Program-made: the position numbers and the translations under genes | Source of the DNA: a virus | Strand: one strand, 5' to 3' | IMG/VR virus record: IMGVR_UViG_3300035661_000009 | Location: 62,001-126,000 of that record | Length of the DNA: 64,000 bases | Notes under the pieces: model-generated | Seen by the model: only the letters and a program-made list of their open reading frames with translations | Databases searched by the model: none | Told to the model about the DNA's origin: nothing | In this document: positions 17,540 through 24,780 of the stretch, piece by piece | Layout of the letters: each line of letters begins with the position of its first letter | How positions within the stretch are numbered: the first letter of the stretch is position 1

Positions 17540-17595
17540 TGCTTTATTGCCTCGTTTGCGGACTACTTAGAGGGTTGGGGTGTGCGACCTGCCTC

Positions 17596-17624
17596 ACCCT
17601 ATCACGGGCGATCTGTAGCGTCAA
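17596..17624 (-). promoter_or_regulatory. Family promoter
   Basis: Minus strand TTGACG, 17 bp, TAGGGT. Just upstream, cgtcaagcgac is tandemly repeated about three times, so the -35 hexamer itself has been multiplied. Confidence 0.75.
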
Positions 17625-17674
17625 GCGACCGTCAAGCGACCGTCAAGCGACCGACGACGGTCAAGCGGTTGCGG

Positions 17675-17839
17675 TTATATACAGCGACATTGGCCAATAA
17701 TTGTTACGTTTCCCATACCCATTTCATGGCAACGCTTATTACAAATATCCTGTGAAGCGGAATAATGATAAATGCTCCAAAGAAAGGCAGACGAGAACGA
17801 AACGAGCACGGTCAAACAAATAACACCAAAAATCTTCAT
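17675..17839 (-). CDS. Small exported or membrane-anchored Cys protein
   Basis: 54 aa. N-terminal signal/anchor (MKIFGVICLTVLVSFSSAFL), then SQDICNKRCHEMG and a CRC end. AAAGG lies 8-9 bp before ATG. The C-x3-C pattern resembles that of the exported proteins at 49346 and 55097. Function unknown. Confidence 0.55.
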   Translation of the reverse strand: MKIFGVICLTVLVSFSSAFLWSIYHYSASQDICNKRCHEMGMGNVTIIGQCRCI

Positions 17840-17880
17840 ATCAAGCCTTTTCAGTTAAATTAAAGAGTTAAATTAAAGAG

Positions 17881-18102
17881 TTAATCATCCTGACTACCAC
17901 TAAGACTATTACTACCACTAAAACTACCGCTATAACTATCACTATAACTAAGACTATCACTACCACTATCGCTAACACTAAGACTATCACTACCGCTATA
18001 ACTAAGACTATCACTACGACTACCACTATAACTACGCAAATATCTTTTGGACCAAGGTATTGAAGGATAATGTCTGGTAAGTCTGGTATGTCTAGTTTTC
18101 AT
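17881..18102 (-). CDS. Ser-X array protein 20
   Basis: 73 aa. Start MKTRHTRLTRHYPSIPWSKR, core like protein 10. Tail rich in Asp and Leu at X, ends GSQDD. Confidence 0.7.
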   Translation of the reverse strand: MKTRHTRLTRHYPSIPWSKRYLRSYSGSRSDSLSYSGSDSLSVSDSGSDSLSYSDSYSGSFSGSNSLSGSQDD

Positions 18103-18123
18103 GATATTGGTTAGTTATTTACT

Positions 18124-18354
18124 CTAACTACTACGACTACCGCTACCACTAAAACCATAACTATAATTACCACTAAAACTATAATTACCGCTATCGCTAA
18201 CACTATCACTATCACTACCACTATAACTAAGACTAACACTATCACTACCACTATGACTAACAGTATAACTATCACTATCACTACTACGCCAATACTTTAT
18301 ATACCAAGGTCTTGGAGGATGATTTCTAGTAAGTCTAGTAAGTCTAGTTTTCAT
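18124..18354 (-). CDS. Ser-X array protein 21
   Basis: 76 aa. Core HPPRPWYIKYWRSS; Asp-rich tail with two GNYSF/GNYSY blocks, ends GSRSS. Confidence 0.7.
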   Translation of the reverse strand: MKTRLTRLTRNHPPRPWYIKYWRSSDSDSYTVSHSGSDSVSLSYSGSDSDSVSDSGNYSFSGNYSYGFSGSGSRSS

Positions 18355-18387
18355 GGTATTGGATAGTTATTTAGTTATTTATTTACT

Positions 18388-18630
18388 CTAACTACTACGA
18401 CTACCACTACCACTATAATTACCACTATAATTACCACTATAATTACCACCAAAACTACCACTATCACTATCACTATCACTAACACTAAGACTACCGCTAT
18501 AACTACCACTATTACTAAAACTACCGCTACCGCTACAACTACTACGCCAATACTTCAAATACCAAGGTCTTGGAGGATGATTTCTAACTACTCTGGTAAG
18601 CCTGGTAAGTCTAGTAAGTCTAGTTTTCAT
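18388..18630 (-). CDS. Ser-X array protein 22
   Basis: 80 aa. Core HPPRPWYLKYWRSSCSGSGS with a Cys; the tail ends in three SGNY units then GSRSS. Very similar to protein 23. Confidence 0.7.
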   Translation of the reverse strand: MKTRLTRLTRLTRVVRNHPPRPWYLKYWRSSCSGSGSFSNSGSYSGSLSVSDSDSDSGSFGGNYSGNYSGNYSGSGSRSS

Positions 18631-18663
18631 GGTATTGGATAGTTATTTAGTTATTTATTTACT

Positions 18664-18885
18664 CTAACTACTACGACTACCACTACCACTATAATTGCCA
18701 CTAAAACTATAATTACCACTATAACTACCACCAAAACTATCACTATCACTAACACTAAGACTATCACTACCACTAAGACTACCGCTATAACTACCACTAT
18801 TACTAAAACTACCACTACCGCTACAACTACTACGCCAATAGCTTAAATACCAAGGTATTGAAGGATGATTTCTAACAATTCTCAT
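18664..18885 (-). CDS. Ser-X array protein 23
   Basis: 73 aa. Start shortened to MRIVRNHPSIPWYLSYWRSS; tail nearly identical to protein 22, indicating recent duplication. Upstream-most member of the main array. Confidence 0.7.
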   Translation of the reverse strand: MRIVRNHPSIPWYLSYWRSSCSGSGSFSNSGSYSGSLSGSDSLSVSDSDSFGGSYSGNYSFSGNYSGSGSRSS

Positions 18886-18987
18886 AGTTTATGGATTGGC
18901 ACATCTATTCCTTAAATAGTTCGTTTACAAAGAATGCAAAGTAACTTTTCATTTGGCCCGTGTCCGCCGTTTCTTATTGTAAGAACA

Positions 18988-19077
18988 TTAGAGTTCCCAC
19001 CAAGAGTCTGAAACAGCACGTTCCGCCTCTGCCAAACATTTTTTCGCAAATATAAATTTTAATGTTAGTAGGAACAT
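18988..19077 (-). CDS. Possible 29-residue peptide
   Basis: MFLLTLKFIFAKKCLAEAER..., hydrophobic then acidic. No clear ribosome site. Together with a 15-codon ORF downstream it fills a stretch otherwise without genes between the array and 19103. Confidence 0.3.
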   Translation of the reverse strand: MFLLTLKFIFAKKCLAEAERAVSDSWWEL

Positions 19078-19102
19078 TTACGTCTTAATTTTATAAGACA
19101 TA

Positions 19103-19291
19103 TTATCCCACCCTTTTAATGCAGAGGCTTACTTCCAAGATTTCGTAATTATTCTTAAATGCTAGGAAGCTATCTAGGGTTTTTTGCGCTTGCTTTAATG
19201 TATTGAATTGAAATGGGGTTTGAAAAAACTCTTCGGTAAAATCCCCGCCCTTATAGCCCAGAATATAATAAGTTTTATTTACGTTGTCCAT
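19103..19291 (-). CDS. Small hypothetical protein
   Basis: 62 aa (MDNVNKTYYILGYKGGDFTE...). Alternating beta strands and one helix (LKQAQKTLDSFLAF). Overlaps the upstream GTG-started ORF by 17 bp. Function unknown. Confidence 0.6.
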   Translation of the reverse strand: MDNVNKTYYILGYKGGDFTEEFFQTPFQFNTLKQAQKTLDSFLAFKNNYEILEVSLCIKRVG

Positions 19292-19415
19292 TATCCACCT
19301 TCAAGTCATAAGGAATATTCAATGCAGTCAAAACACGACAGATATGCCACCTTCTAACTTCTTCAACACATACGCAAATCTTTTGATTCTTCCGAAACCA
19401 AGTAATTTCGTACAC
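19275..19415 (-). CDS. Small hypothetical protein, GTG start
   Basis: 46 aa beginning at a GTG directly after the TAA of the upstream gene (MYEITWFRKNQKICVCVEEV...). Good amino-acid composition and tight packing support it. Contains C-V-C and H-I-C. Confidence 0.5.
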   Translation of the reverse strand: MYEITWFRKNQKICVCVEEVRRWHICRVLTALNIPYDLKVDNGQRK

Positions 19416-19736
19416 TTAGCCGACCTTTCCGGGATAACCTTTAACGCCTTGGTTATGTTTGAAATAATCCACAAACATATCGACGCAAACTCGGGCAGTC
19501 ATGATATCGCAGTTATTGCGGTTCTTAAATGCAATAATAGCATCGACAACATGATTGTTGCAAACAAGCAACCTTTCGGCGGTATTGAGCGGCATTTTTG
19601 ATGCACAAGACATGATCTCATCTTTGATCATATCTCGGATAACTCCGTCAATTCTGGTAAGCGCCTTATAGCGATGCTGATCGGTTTCGCTCAAAACTTC
19701 ATCAAGAATGATGAGAATGTTTTCTTTGATTGACAT
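19416..19736 (-). CDS. Helical hypothetical protein
   Basis: 106 aa, helical, with ILIILDEVLSETD and a Met/Cys-containing middle. First gene after the promoter at 19803. No recognised family. Confidence 0.65.
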   Translation of the reverse strand: MSIKENILIILDEVLSETDQHRYKALTRIDGVIRDMIKDEIMSCASKMPLNTAERLLVCNNHVVDAIIAFKNRNNCDIMTARVCVDMFVDYFKHNQGVKGYPGKVG

Positions 19737-19802
19737 TTTTTAATCTGTTAGATAAAGTTAATGCGGGTTGAGCGCCGACCCCACCAGATGCCCGGCACCC
19801 CC

Positions 19803-19831
19803 ACCCTATCACACCCGGTTTCCGCTTGCAA
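19803..19831 (-). promoter_or_regulatory. Family promoter
   Basis: Minus strand TTGCAA, 17 bp, TAGGGT. Spacer identical to that at 24781-24809. Drives 19736 and downstream genes. Confidence 0.8.
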
Positions 19832-19876
19832 CACCCCCAAAAGTTGGAGAAATTGCAGTTATTGGGTTTAATGAGG

Positions 19877-20107
19877 CTATTGCACAGATTCAAGCCATTT
19901 ATCAACATCTACATTAATTGCATTAAGAATGTCGCTACCGTTTTTATAAATAACGCGACGTTCCAGACACTTCATTTCATCTTTACGATATTTCCAGAAT
20001 TGGTCTGAGCATTTATTAGTAATACATAAATTATAGCCGGTGACCCTCGTTAAGTATTTGGTATCTTCAATACCACATTTACGACAAATTCTAAAACTAA
20101 AACTCAT
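19877..20107 (-). CDS. Zinc-ribbon-like protein, paralogue of next gene
   Basis: 76 aa from ATG 20107 (MSFSFRICRKCGIEDTKYLT), preferred because GAAGG precedes it. C-x2-C...C-x4-C pattern similar to the neighbouring gene, so they are probably a tandem duplicate. May bind zinc. Confidence 0.65.
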   Translation of the reverse strand: MSFSFRICRKCGIEDTKYLTRVTGYNLCITNKCSDQFWKYRKDEMKCLERRVIYKNGSDILNAINVDVDKWLESVQ

Positions 20108-20337
20108 GGTGAGCCCTTCTCTAGCCATTCATCGACTACTGTAGATAGTTGACTTGTTTCGTCAATAGTCAATACTGCGTAGGGGTCGACATTATGCGCC
20201 TCGCGCTTACAATACTTATAAAACTTATAATTACATCCACCATCGTCACGAAAATTCTCTTTACAAAGACCTGAGTATTCGTGAATAGGAAAATAATCCT
20301 TGCTAATGCCGCAATTTCTGCAATGATTATTGGCCAC
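20104..20337 (-). CDS. Zinc-ribbon-like protein
   Basis: 77 aa from GTG 20337, which has GGAG 7 bp upstream (VANNHCRNCGISKDYFPIHE). Two Cys clusters and a K-F-Y-K-Y-C segment. Overlaps its downstream paralogue by 4 bp. Confidence 0.65.
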   Translation of the reverse strand: MANNHCRNCGISKDYFPIHEYSGLCKENFRDDGGCNYKFYKYCKREAHNVDPYAVLTIDETSQLSTVVDEWLEKGSP

Positions 20338-20443
20338 TAATAACTCCAATTAGATAGTAGAATAGAGCGAATAGAGCGATTAAAGGAAGGCTAACTATTA
20401 CGAATGCCAATGAAATAAGAAATAGATTCTTAATAAATCTCAT
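20327..20443 (-). CDS. Small membrane protein
   Basis: 38 aa, almost entirely one or two hydrophobic helices (LFLISLAFVIVSLPLIALFA). TAATG overlap with the upstream gene, 11-bp overlap with the next. An internal gcgaatagagcg repeat is visible. Confidence 0.6.
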   Translation of the reverse strand: MRFIKNLFLISLAFVIVSLPLIALFALFYYLIGVISGQ

Positions 20444-20703
20444 TAGCAATTCTGCTCAATCAATGCTCGACGACAAAGACCTACTTCCTTAGCATTTAGT
20501 TCATTCGAGACATCTCGAATCACCATATCATTTTCGTCAAGCAAATCAATTGTATCGATAATACACCACACAGACGACTCATTATCTGAATCATCTGGAC
20601 CATAAACGGTAATTTCTCCACGAATAGCAAGATCCATGCCATTGTAATTAATATAAGCAGTATAGCTACGTGTGTCTGACTGATTCTTCTTAATTTTGGC
20701 CAT
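20443..20703 (-). CDS. Beta-rich hypothetical protein
   Basis: 86 aa (MAKIKKNQSDTRSYTAYINY...), predicted beta sheet with an acidic loop (GPDDSDNESS). Upstream, an AT-rich palindrome (CGATAATTATCG) lies at about 20732-20743 and could be an operator. Confidence 0.6.
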   Translation of the reverse strand: MAKIKKNQSDTRSYTAYINYNGMDLAIRGEITVYGPDDSDNESSVWCIIDTIDLLDENDMVIRDVSNELNAKEVGLCRRALIEQNC

Positions 20704-20761
20704 GGTATTTTATTTAATAGTAACCCGAGCGATAATTATCGTTCAGAAGTTATATTACTAG

Positions 20762-21031
20762 TTAACGCCAGTTAGTGTAAAGAAATTCGTAAACCTTCGA
20801 AAACTTCTCGCTGAAGTTATTGACTTCGTAGTAAATATCCATACCAGTGTTATGGATCTTGCTGTAAAGCTCTTTATTTGCATGAAAAAGCTCATTCATG
20901 AGGGTTTGACCAAAACGAACGTCATTATGTCCTTGCGCATGATACTTGGCAAGTTTTTGCCCGACATGAAAGAGAAAATCATCGACAGTTTTGAAAGACT
21001 TTTCGATGGGCGCGACGCTTGTGGATGTCAT
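20762..21031 (-). CDS. Helical hypothetical protein, probably leaderless
   Basis: 89 aa (MTSTSVAPIEKSFKTVDDFL...), helical. Its ATG begins 9 bp after a TAGGGT -10 box, leaving almost no 5' leader. Confidence 0.65.
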   Translation of the reverse strand: MTSTSVAPIEKSFKTVDDFLFHVGQKLAKYHAQGHNDVRFGQTLMNELFHANKELYSKIHNTGMDIYYEVNNFSEKFSKVYEFLYTNWR

Positions 21032-21039
21032 AGTGCCCT

Positions 21040-21068
21040 ACCCTAGCGCGTCAAGGGGTGGGCGTCAA
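21040..21068 (-). promoter_or_regulatory. Family promoter
   Basis: Minus strand TTGACG, 17 bp, TAGGGT; a second TTGACG lies inside the spacer. Same arrangement as at 35815-35843. Confidence 0.8.
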
Positions 21069-21149
21069 GCGCCCTCGTAATGCCTAGCGGATACTACAAT
21101 AACGCCGTTTTTAAACATAACTGCGGCAGCTACAATACGAGGATTAACT

Positions 21150-21440
21150 CTAATGGATTGTATAGGATCCAGAACATTCGAGATACTTATCTACGTCCTT
21201 TACAACTTCCTTCTGGAATTGTAGTGCATCTTCCATTGAATTAAAACGCCATTGGCCACGGCCAGAGAAGTCTACACTATTTAGGTCGTGCGTTTTTGCA
21301 TCAAAAATCATTACTTCAGGTCCGGCATCAAAAGTATCAGCGGCGGACACTAGATAAATCTTATTGTCGGATGTGACATATACATGGTGCTTATCGGTAT
21401 CGCTCTTCACAATTTCTTCCTTAATGATTTTAGTTGTCAT
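21150..21440 (-). CDS. Hypothetical protein
   Basis: 96 aa. Beta-rich first half (HVYVTSDNKIYLVSAADTFD) and a short helix (MEDALQFQKEVVKDVDKYLE). No known motif. Confidence 0.6.
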   Translation of the reverse strand: MTTKIIKEEIVKSDTDKHHVYVTSDNKIYLVSAADTFDAGPEVMIFDAKTHDLNSVDFSGRGQWRFNSMEDALQFQKEVVKDVDKYLECSGSYTIH

Positions 21441-21474
21441 AATTAGTTATTTACCTTTTAAGTCTTCGTTATCT

Positions 21475-21762
21475 TTATTCCACACCGTCAATAGGCTGCC
21501 GAATACTATCCAAAACATCACCAATACCGCTAACATCGACCAATCTAGCGCTATCTTCTTCGTTTTTCGAAAAAATGCCGTCACTAATCCACCGATCCTT
21601 ATCTAAGACCCAACAGACTTTACAAACTGCGTAGCCATAATCATATTGGAAGCTAGCGCGAATACCACGGGTTTGGCAATTATTACATGAATCATGCTCA
21701 TTCATATAGACTAAGTTACGATCGTTGTATCCATTGTATCCATTGTATTCGTTAATTACCAT
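21475..21762 (-). CDS. Zinc-ribbon-like protein with YNG repeat
   Basis: 95 aa. N-terminal in-frame repeat of Tyr-Asn-Gly from a 9-bp unit, then C-x2-C (DSCNNCQ) and C-x2-C (AVCKVCW), a plausible four-Cys zinc site. Confidence 0.65.
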   Translation of the reverse strand: MVINEYNGYNGYNDRNLVYMNEHDSCNNCQTRGIRASFQYDYGYAVCKVCWVLDKDRWISDGIFSKNEEDSARLVDVSGIGDVLDSIRQPIDGVE

Positions 21763-21766
21763 ACGA

Positions 21767-22018
21767 TTAGTTCAAGACTTTGCTAGGGTTGTCTACAAAA
21801 ACCTCGACGGCGCGATTCTTATTTGCTTCGTTGATATAAGCTGCATTCATTTGATTAAATGCAGAAAAATAAATATCACGCTGTTCTGTAACTAGCTTCA
21901 ATAGTACACTTTGTGAATTAATAGCTGTGTGGGCGGCGCTAAGAGCTTTGGTGGAAAAATAAATATAAGCGGCAAAGCTAACAGCTACAATGCAAAGAAT
22001 AATTTCAATAGGATTCAT
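21767..22018 (-). CDS. Single-pass membrane protein
   Basis: 83 aa with an N-terminal helix (IEIILCIVAVSFAAYIYFST) followed by a soluble helical domain. Membrane topology resembles small phage inner-membrane proteins; no family recognised. Confidence 0.65.
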   Translation of the reverse strand: MNPIEIILCIVAVSFAAYIYFSTKALSAAHTAINSQSVLLKLVTEQRDIYFSAFNQMNAAYINEANKNRAVEVFVDNPSKVLN

Positions 22019-22021
22019 AGA

Positions 22022-22261
22022 TTACTCGCAGCGGTAAAGAATCGTTGGCTTAGTCGCAGCAGTATCATCATCTGGATCGTTATAATAAGCATTATCCGGG
22101 AAAGGATCGTTCATTTCCCTTTCTTGTTCTTCTTTAGATAGAGCTTCGAAAAAGCCCTTAGAGTAACATTCAGTGCAAGTTTGGCCATCAATAAAGAATT
22201 TAATATCTGCTTTAGGCAGCATCTCTTTACATGTATCGCAGTAATAAATAATAGCTGACAT
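22022..22261 (-). CDS. Zinc-ribbon-like protein
   Basis: 79 aa. Y-C-D-T-C and T-C-T-E-C pairs about 20 residues apart, then an acidic tail. Starts 2 bp from the upstream stop. Confidence 0.65.
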   Translation of the reverse strand: MSAIIYYCDTCKEMLPKADIKFFIDGQTCTECYSKGFFEALSKEEQEREMNDPFPDNAYYNDPDDDTAATKPTILYRCE

Positions 22262-22263
22262 AA

Positions 22264-22527
22264 TTAGATTAGCCCCATTGCAATAAGAACAGAGGGATTT
22301 CCGTGCTCACAATATCCGTCTGGCTCAACTTCACAGCCATATACGCACAAAGCAGGAGAAACGGAATCACATACCAAATCTTCAAGATATGAATTCCAAT
22401 CCTCTGGATCTTCCAATCCTTCTTCGCGACGAAAGTCTTTCTTTGAAAGACGAGACTTCTCATTACCATTAGTTCCTGTCGCCTTATTATTGCCGTTTAG
22501 ATTAGGATCGTCGCATGATTCGCACAT
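22264..22527 (-). CDS. Conserved phage Cys protein (DGYCEHG type)
   Basis: 87 aa. The C-terminal ALCVYGCEVEPDGYCEHGNP followed by S-V-L-I-A-M-G-L-I matches a small protein type I know from many phages, with three Cys and one His likely binding zinc. Overlaps neighbouring genes by 1 bp. Confidence 0.7.
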   Translation of the reverse strand: MCESCDDPNLNGNNKATGTNGNEKSRLSKKDFRREEGLEDPEDWNSYLEDLVCDSVSPALCVYGCEVEPDGYCEHGNPSVLIAMGLI

Positions 22528-22712
22528 TACTTATTTACCTCATCTTGAGTATTGATTTCGCCCGGATAATACGCCTTATATGTATCAGTTGCCCATGTAT
22601 TCTTAATCTTCCACATAAGCTCCCTAAACATATTCTCTTCTTTTACAAAATACTGAATAACCTCTGACTGGTTATTGTCTTTACGAACGCCATTCAAAGT
22701 ATGAATTTTCAT
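22527..22712 (-). CDS. Small hypothetical protein
   Basis: 61 aa (MKIHTLNGVRKDNNQSEVIQ...). Helical centre with W-K-I-K-N-T-W. First coding gene downstream of tRNA-Arg. Unknown function. Confidence 0.6.
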   Translation of the reverse strand: MKIHTLNGVRKDNNQSEVIQYFVKEENMFRELMWKIKNTWATDTYKAYYPGEINTQDEVNK

Positions 22713-22728
22713 ATTATTGTATTTACTG

Positions 22729-22802
22729 TGGCCACAGTTGGAATCGAACCAACGACCTACAAATTAGGAATTTGTTGCTCTATCCAACTGAGCTATGTGG
22801 CC
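22729..22802 (-). tRNA. tRNA-Arg(CCT)
   Basis: Complete cloverleaf: acceptor GGCCACA/TGTGGCC, D-arm GCTC...GAGC, anticodon loop TTCCTAA within an ACAAA/TTTGT stem, T-arm GTTGG TTCGATT CCAAC. CCA is not encoded. Confidence 0.93.
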
Positions 22803-22905
22803 GTTTATTAGCTATTACTTCTTATAAAAAAGAAAGTCTGCAGGATTCGTACCGACTTCATCATATCGATATTCAGCCTCACTTGGGATGGCTTGCTGCC
22901 TCTCA

Positions 22906-22934
22906 ACCCTACCACGGTCGTTTGCTGGCGTCAA
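22906..22934 (-). promoter_or_regulatory. Family promoter for tRNA-Arg operon
   Basis: Minus strand TTGACG, 17 bp, TAGGGT. Its transcript begins about 100 bp upstream of tRNA-Arg and continues into the small-gene operon. Confidence 0.8.
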
Positions 22935-23004
22935 GCGCCCAGCACCCCCAATCACCAATAAAAGGAGGGCATTTCCTTATGCGCTGTATAGGGGCGATTC
23001 TTAC

Positions 23005-23160
23005 TTAATTGATGAAATTGATGCGACTAATAATTTCAGTCATTATGCTTTCAATCCCATGCTCCTCTATAATTTCGGCAACCTTAATATCTAATGTAGG
23101 CCATATTATCGCAAATCCTTTACATAAATCTGCTGCTGCGGCTGCAACTTGTCTAAAATC
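23005..23160 (-). pseudogene. Orphan reading frame without a usual start
   Basis: An open frame with convincing composition (ADLCKGFAIIWPTLDIKVAE, then helical) overlaps the 3' end of the 23106 gene in another frame and has no ATG, GTG or TTG. It could use CTG, be the rest of a frameshifted gene, or be chance. Confidence 0.35.
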
Positions 23161-23354
23161 CAGTCACGTTCTCCATAACTTAGATCGTGGAATCTCTTTG
23201 TAAATGAAAAGATTTGAACCTTTACGTTATACTCACCGAGAAGGTCTGCGCCTAAATACACTACTTTCTTCTCAGCCCCTCCAAATACTCTAATACTGCC
23301 CTTGCTTGTTTCTGTATAGCCAGCGCTGTTTGCCATATTTGCCATATTTGCCAT
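23106..23354 (-). CDS. Small protein with MAN repeat start
   Basis: 82 aa. The start has three copies of Met-Ala-Asn from a 9-bp repeat, so any of three ATGs may be used. Then a beta region (KGSIRVFGGAEKKVVYLGAD) and a Gln-rich end. Confidence 0.6.
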   Translation of the reverse strand: MANMANMANSAGYTETSKGSIRVFGGAEKKVVYLGADLLGEYNVKVQIFSFTKRFHDLSYGERDWILDKLQPQQQIYVKDLR

Positions 23355-23359
23355 ATTTC

Positions 23360-23440
23360 TCCTAATTATTAGTATCCTATTAGTATCCTATTAGTATCTT
23401 ATTAGTATCTTATTAGTATCTTATTAGTATCTTATGTATA
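23360..23440. repeat. Tandem repeat, 11-bp unit
   Basis: Six to seven copies of attagtatc(t/c)t between tRNA-Thr and the 23106 gene. Intergenic. Confidence 0.85.
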
Positions 23441-23460
23441 CTATAACTCTAAGAAATTCT

Positions 23461-23532
23461 AGCCCACAGAGGGATTTGAACCCCCGACCGATAGTTTACA
23501 AAACTATAGCTCTACCCCTGAGCTATGTGGGC
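23461..23532 (-). tRNA. tRNA-Thr(TGT)
   Basis: Acceptor GCCCACA/TGTGGGC, D-arm GCTC...GAGC, anticodon loop TTTGTAA in an ATAGT/ACTAT stem, T-arm with TTCAAAT loop. Complete. Confidence 0.93.
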
Positions 23533-23546
23533 ATAATCACATAATT

Positions 23547-23777
23547 TTATTCGTTAACTTCAACATTCACAATACGGAACGTAACTTCAATCTCTTCCCA
23601 GCCAAGCGTAAAAGAGAAATACATAGGATTGTAATCAAATGGCTTCAATCCTTGACTATTTACGCCCATACGCGAGCATCTGTCCCTATATAACTTCTTA
23701 AGCGCAGTTTGTGCCAAAGTCAATGTAGCATAATAGCTATCAATACGCTCATTTATCCTAATTGCATAGATAATCAT
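23547..23777 (-). CDS. Hypothetical protein
   Basis: 76 aa (MIIYAIRINERIDSYYATLT...). One helix (AQTALKKLYRDRCSRMG) and C-terminal beta strands. TAATG overlap with the upstream membrane gene. Confidence 0.6.
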   Translation of the reverse strand: MIIYAIRINERIDSYYATLTLAQTALKKLYRDRCSRMGVNSQGLKPFDYNPMYFSFTLGWEEIEVTFRIVNVEVNE

Positions 23778-23893
23778 TAATCGACCCTATTGAAGATACT
23801 GTCGAAGACGCTGGCAATTGTCGTACAAATCATAGAACAAAGCAAGAGCGCTGTAATTGGGAAAACCTTAATGAATTCAATGATTTCGTGCAT
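23777..23893 (-). CDS. Small membrane protein
   Basis: 38 aa: MHEIIEFIKVFPITALLLCS..., one membrane helix and a short polar end. Its TAA overlaps the next ATG. Confidence 0.55.
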   Translation of the reverse strand: MHEIIEFIKVFPITALLLCSMICTTIASVFDSIFNRVD

Positions 23894-23928
23894 TATCGAT
23901 TTTCCACGAAAAGAAAGATGCTTAGCAT

Positions 23929-24111
23929 TTACCACCCTCTATCGTTATTGGGGAATTCAGGCAATACGATATCCAGTTTCTTAGCGATTTCTTTAATCGC
24001 GTTGAAAACCCATTCAATCTTAGCTTCATTAAGCCTGATAAGTCTTTCAGCTTCAATTCTATCCTGACAAGTAGGGCAGGTATAGCTATAATCGCATGTA
24101 CATTTAGACAT
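23929..24111 (-). CDS. Small CxC/CxxC phage protein
   Basis: 60 aa starting MSKCTCDYSYTCPTCQDRIE, a pattern I recognise from short phage proteins with a probable zinc site, followed by a helix. No function established. Confidence 0.65.
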   Translation of the reverse strand: MSKCTCDYSYTCPTCQDRIEAERLIRLNEAKIEWVFNAIKEIAKKLDIVLPEFPNNDRGW

Positions 24112-24294
24112 TTATGCAGCCTTCTTCCGCAAGTAGTTAATGGCCTTTTGAATATCAGTAAAACGCTTAGGAGATTTCTTCTTAGGGCGGAAGACGTAAA
24201 CGATGTTACTCTTCTCCAGATAAGAAATATAATAACCCTTTGGCTTAAGTTTTTCTGCAAAAGACTGAAGCATTCTTATCTCCTGTTTGGTCAT
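24112..24294 (-). CDS. Small basic protein
   Basis: 60 aa, strongly basic (FRPKKKSPKRFTDIQKAINY), alpha/beta. May bind nucleic acid; inference from charge only. Abuts the preceding gene. Confidence 0.6.
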   Translation of the reverse strand: MTKQEIRMLQSFAEKLKPKGYYISYLEKSNIVYVFRPKKKSPKRFTDIQKAINYLRKKAA

Positions 24295-24335
24295 TTAAAT
24301 CAGTCATTTAAATCAGTCATTTAAATCAGTCATCT
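24295..24335. repeat. Tandem repeat, 13-bp unit
   Basis: Three copies of catttaaatcagt plus a partial copy, immediately upstream of the 24294 start. Confidence 0.8.
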
Positions 24336-24340
24336 AAAAA

Positions 24341-24434
24341 CTACGGAGCCTGCTATATAAGGCAGGCCCACGCTACGGTACATAAAAGGTATCCGTAGAT
24401 TAAAACGCGGGATTTTACCACCATACCTTCCCGC
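24341..24434 (-). ncRNA. Candidate structured RNA (three hairpins)
   Basis: In a 225-bp gene-free stretch: GCCTGC/GCAGGC (24348-24367), CTACGG/CCGTAG (24373-24398) and GCGGGA/TCCCGC (24407-24434). CTACGG-type sequence recurs at 24341 and 24463. The minus strand would place it in the leader of 24294. Could be a regulatory leader or an intercistronic processing element. Confidence 0.4.
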
Positions 24435-24519
24435 TAGATAGAGCAAAAAATACATGAGACGCCCGTAGCATCAAACTAATTATCATGTATCCTAGTGGAT
24501 TTCTATTTCTTACTTCTTA

Positions 24520-24750
24520 TTACTTCTTGTTCTTGCCAACCTTCTTATTTGCCTTCAGGAATTCAGTAGCAGCAACAGAAAGCTGATACTGGTTATAATT
24601 CTTAATACGAGCCAGTGCCATCTTTTCTCCCTTTTCCTTAATAGCGGGAGTAAGGCGATGCATTTCAACAATCTTCTGTCGCTTATCTTCGATTTCTCGA
24701 AGATTCTTGCCAAAGAAAGTCGGGGTTCCGTTCGTGGTGTCGTCTTGCAT
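24520..24750 (-). CDS. Basic helical protein
   Basis: 76 aa (MQDDTTNGTPTFFGKNLREI...), charged helices and a Lys-rich end. Shine-Dalgarno AGGAG 10 bp before ATG and promoter 30 bp upstream. Function unknown. Confidence 0.65.
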   Translation of the reverse strand: MQDDTTNGTPTFFGKNLREIEDKRQKIVEMHRLTPAIKEKGEKMALARIKNYNQYQLSVAATEFLKANKKVGKNKK

Positions 24751-24780
24751 GGGTAGGCTCCTGACAGCGGGTGCCTGACA

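Larger units (their letters stand above)
11481..18885 (-). repeat. Ser-X gene array (23 complete copies here)
   Basis: Tandem paralogous genes, 56-97 codons each, in the same orientation, separated by about 10-45 bp AT-rich spacers usually ending in aaccaatacc. Each has a basic start (MKTR, then one to three L/Y-T-R units, often V-V-R), a core resembling Y/H-P-P/S-I-P-W-Y-L-K-x-W, and a tail of Ser-X dipeptides written AGT-NNT. Interrupted only by 16933-17214, small genes at 17.5-17.8 kb and a rearranged stretch near 13.5 kb. No Shine-Dalgarno is visible before most members. Confidence 0.85.

Noticed and set aside
11550-18885. CRISPR array
   Set aside because: Repeats are regular and direct, but units are coding genes of different length with 6-bp internal periodicity. 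There are no short conserved repeats with unique spacers and no cas genes.
20732-20743. Palindrome CGATAATTATCG as an operator
   Set aside because: A single copy in an AT-rich spacer; could be chance, so noted but not listed as a feature.
21065-21118. Short ORF (MFKNGVIVVSARHYEGA) near promoter 21040
   Set aside because: May be a remnant of a phage family with R-I-V-C-A-A-N-R-like proteins, but only 17 codons and overlapping the promoter.
22975-23008. 9-codon ORF after AGGAGG (MRCIGAILT)
   Set aside because: Good ribosome site but too short, on the strand opposite to neighbours.
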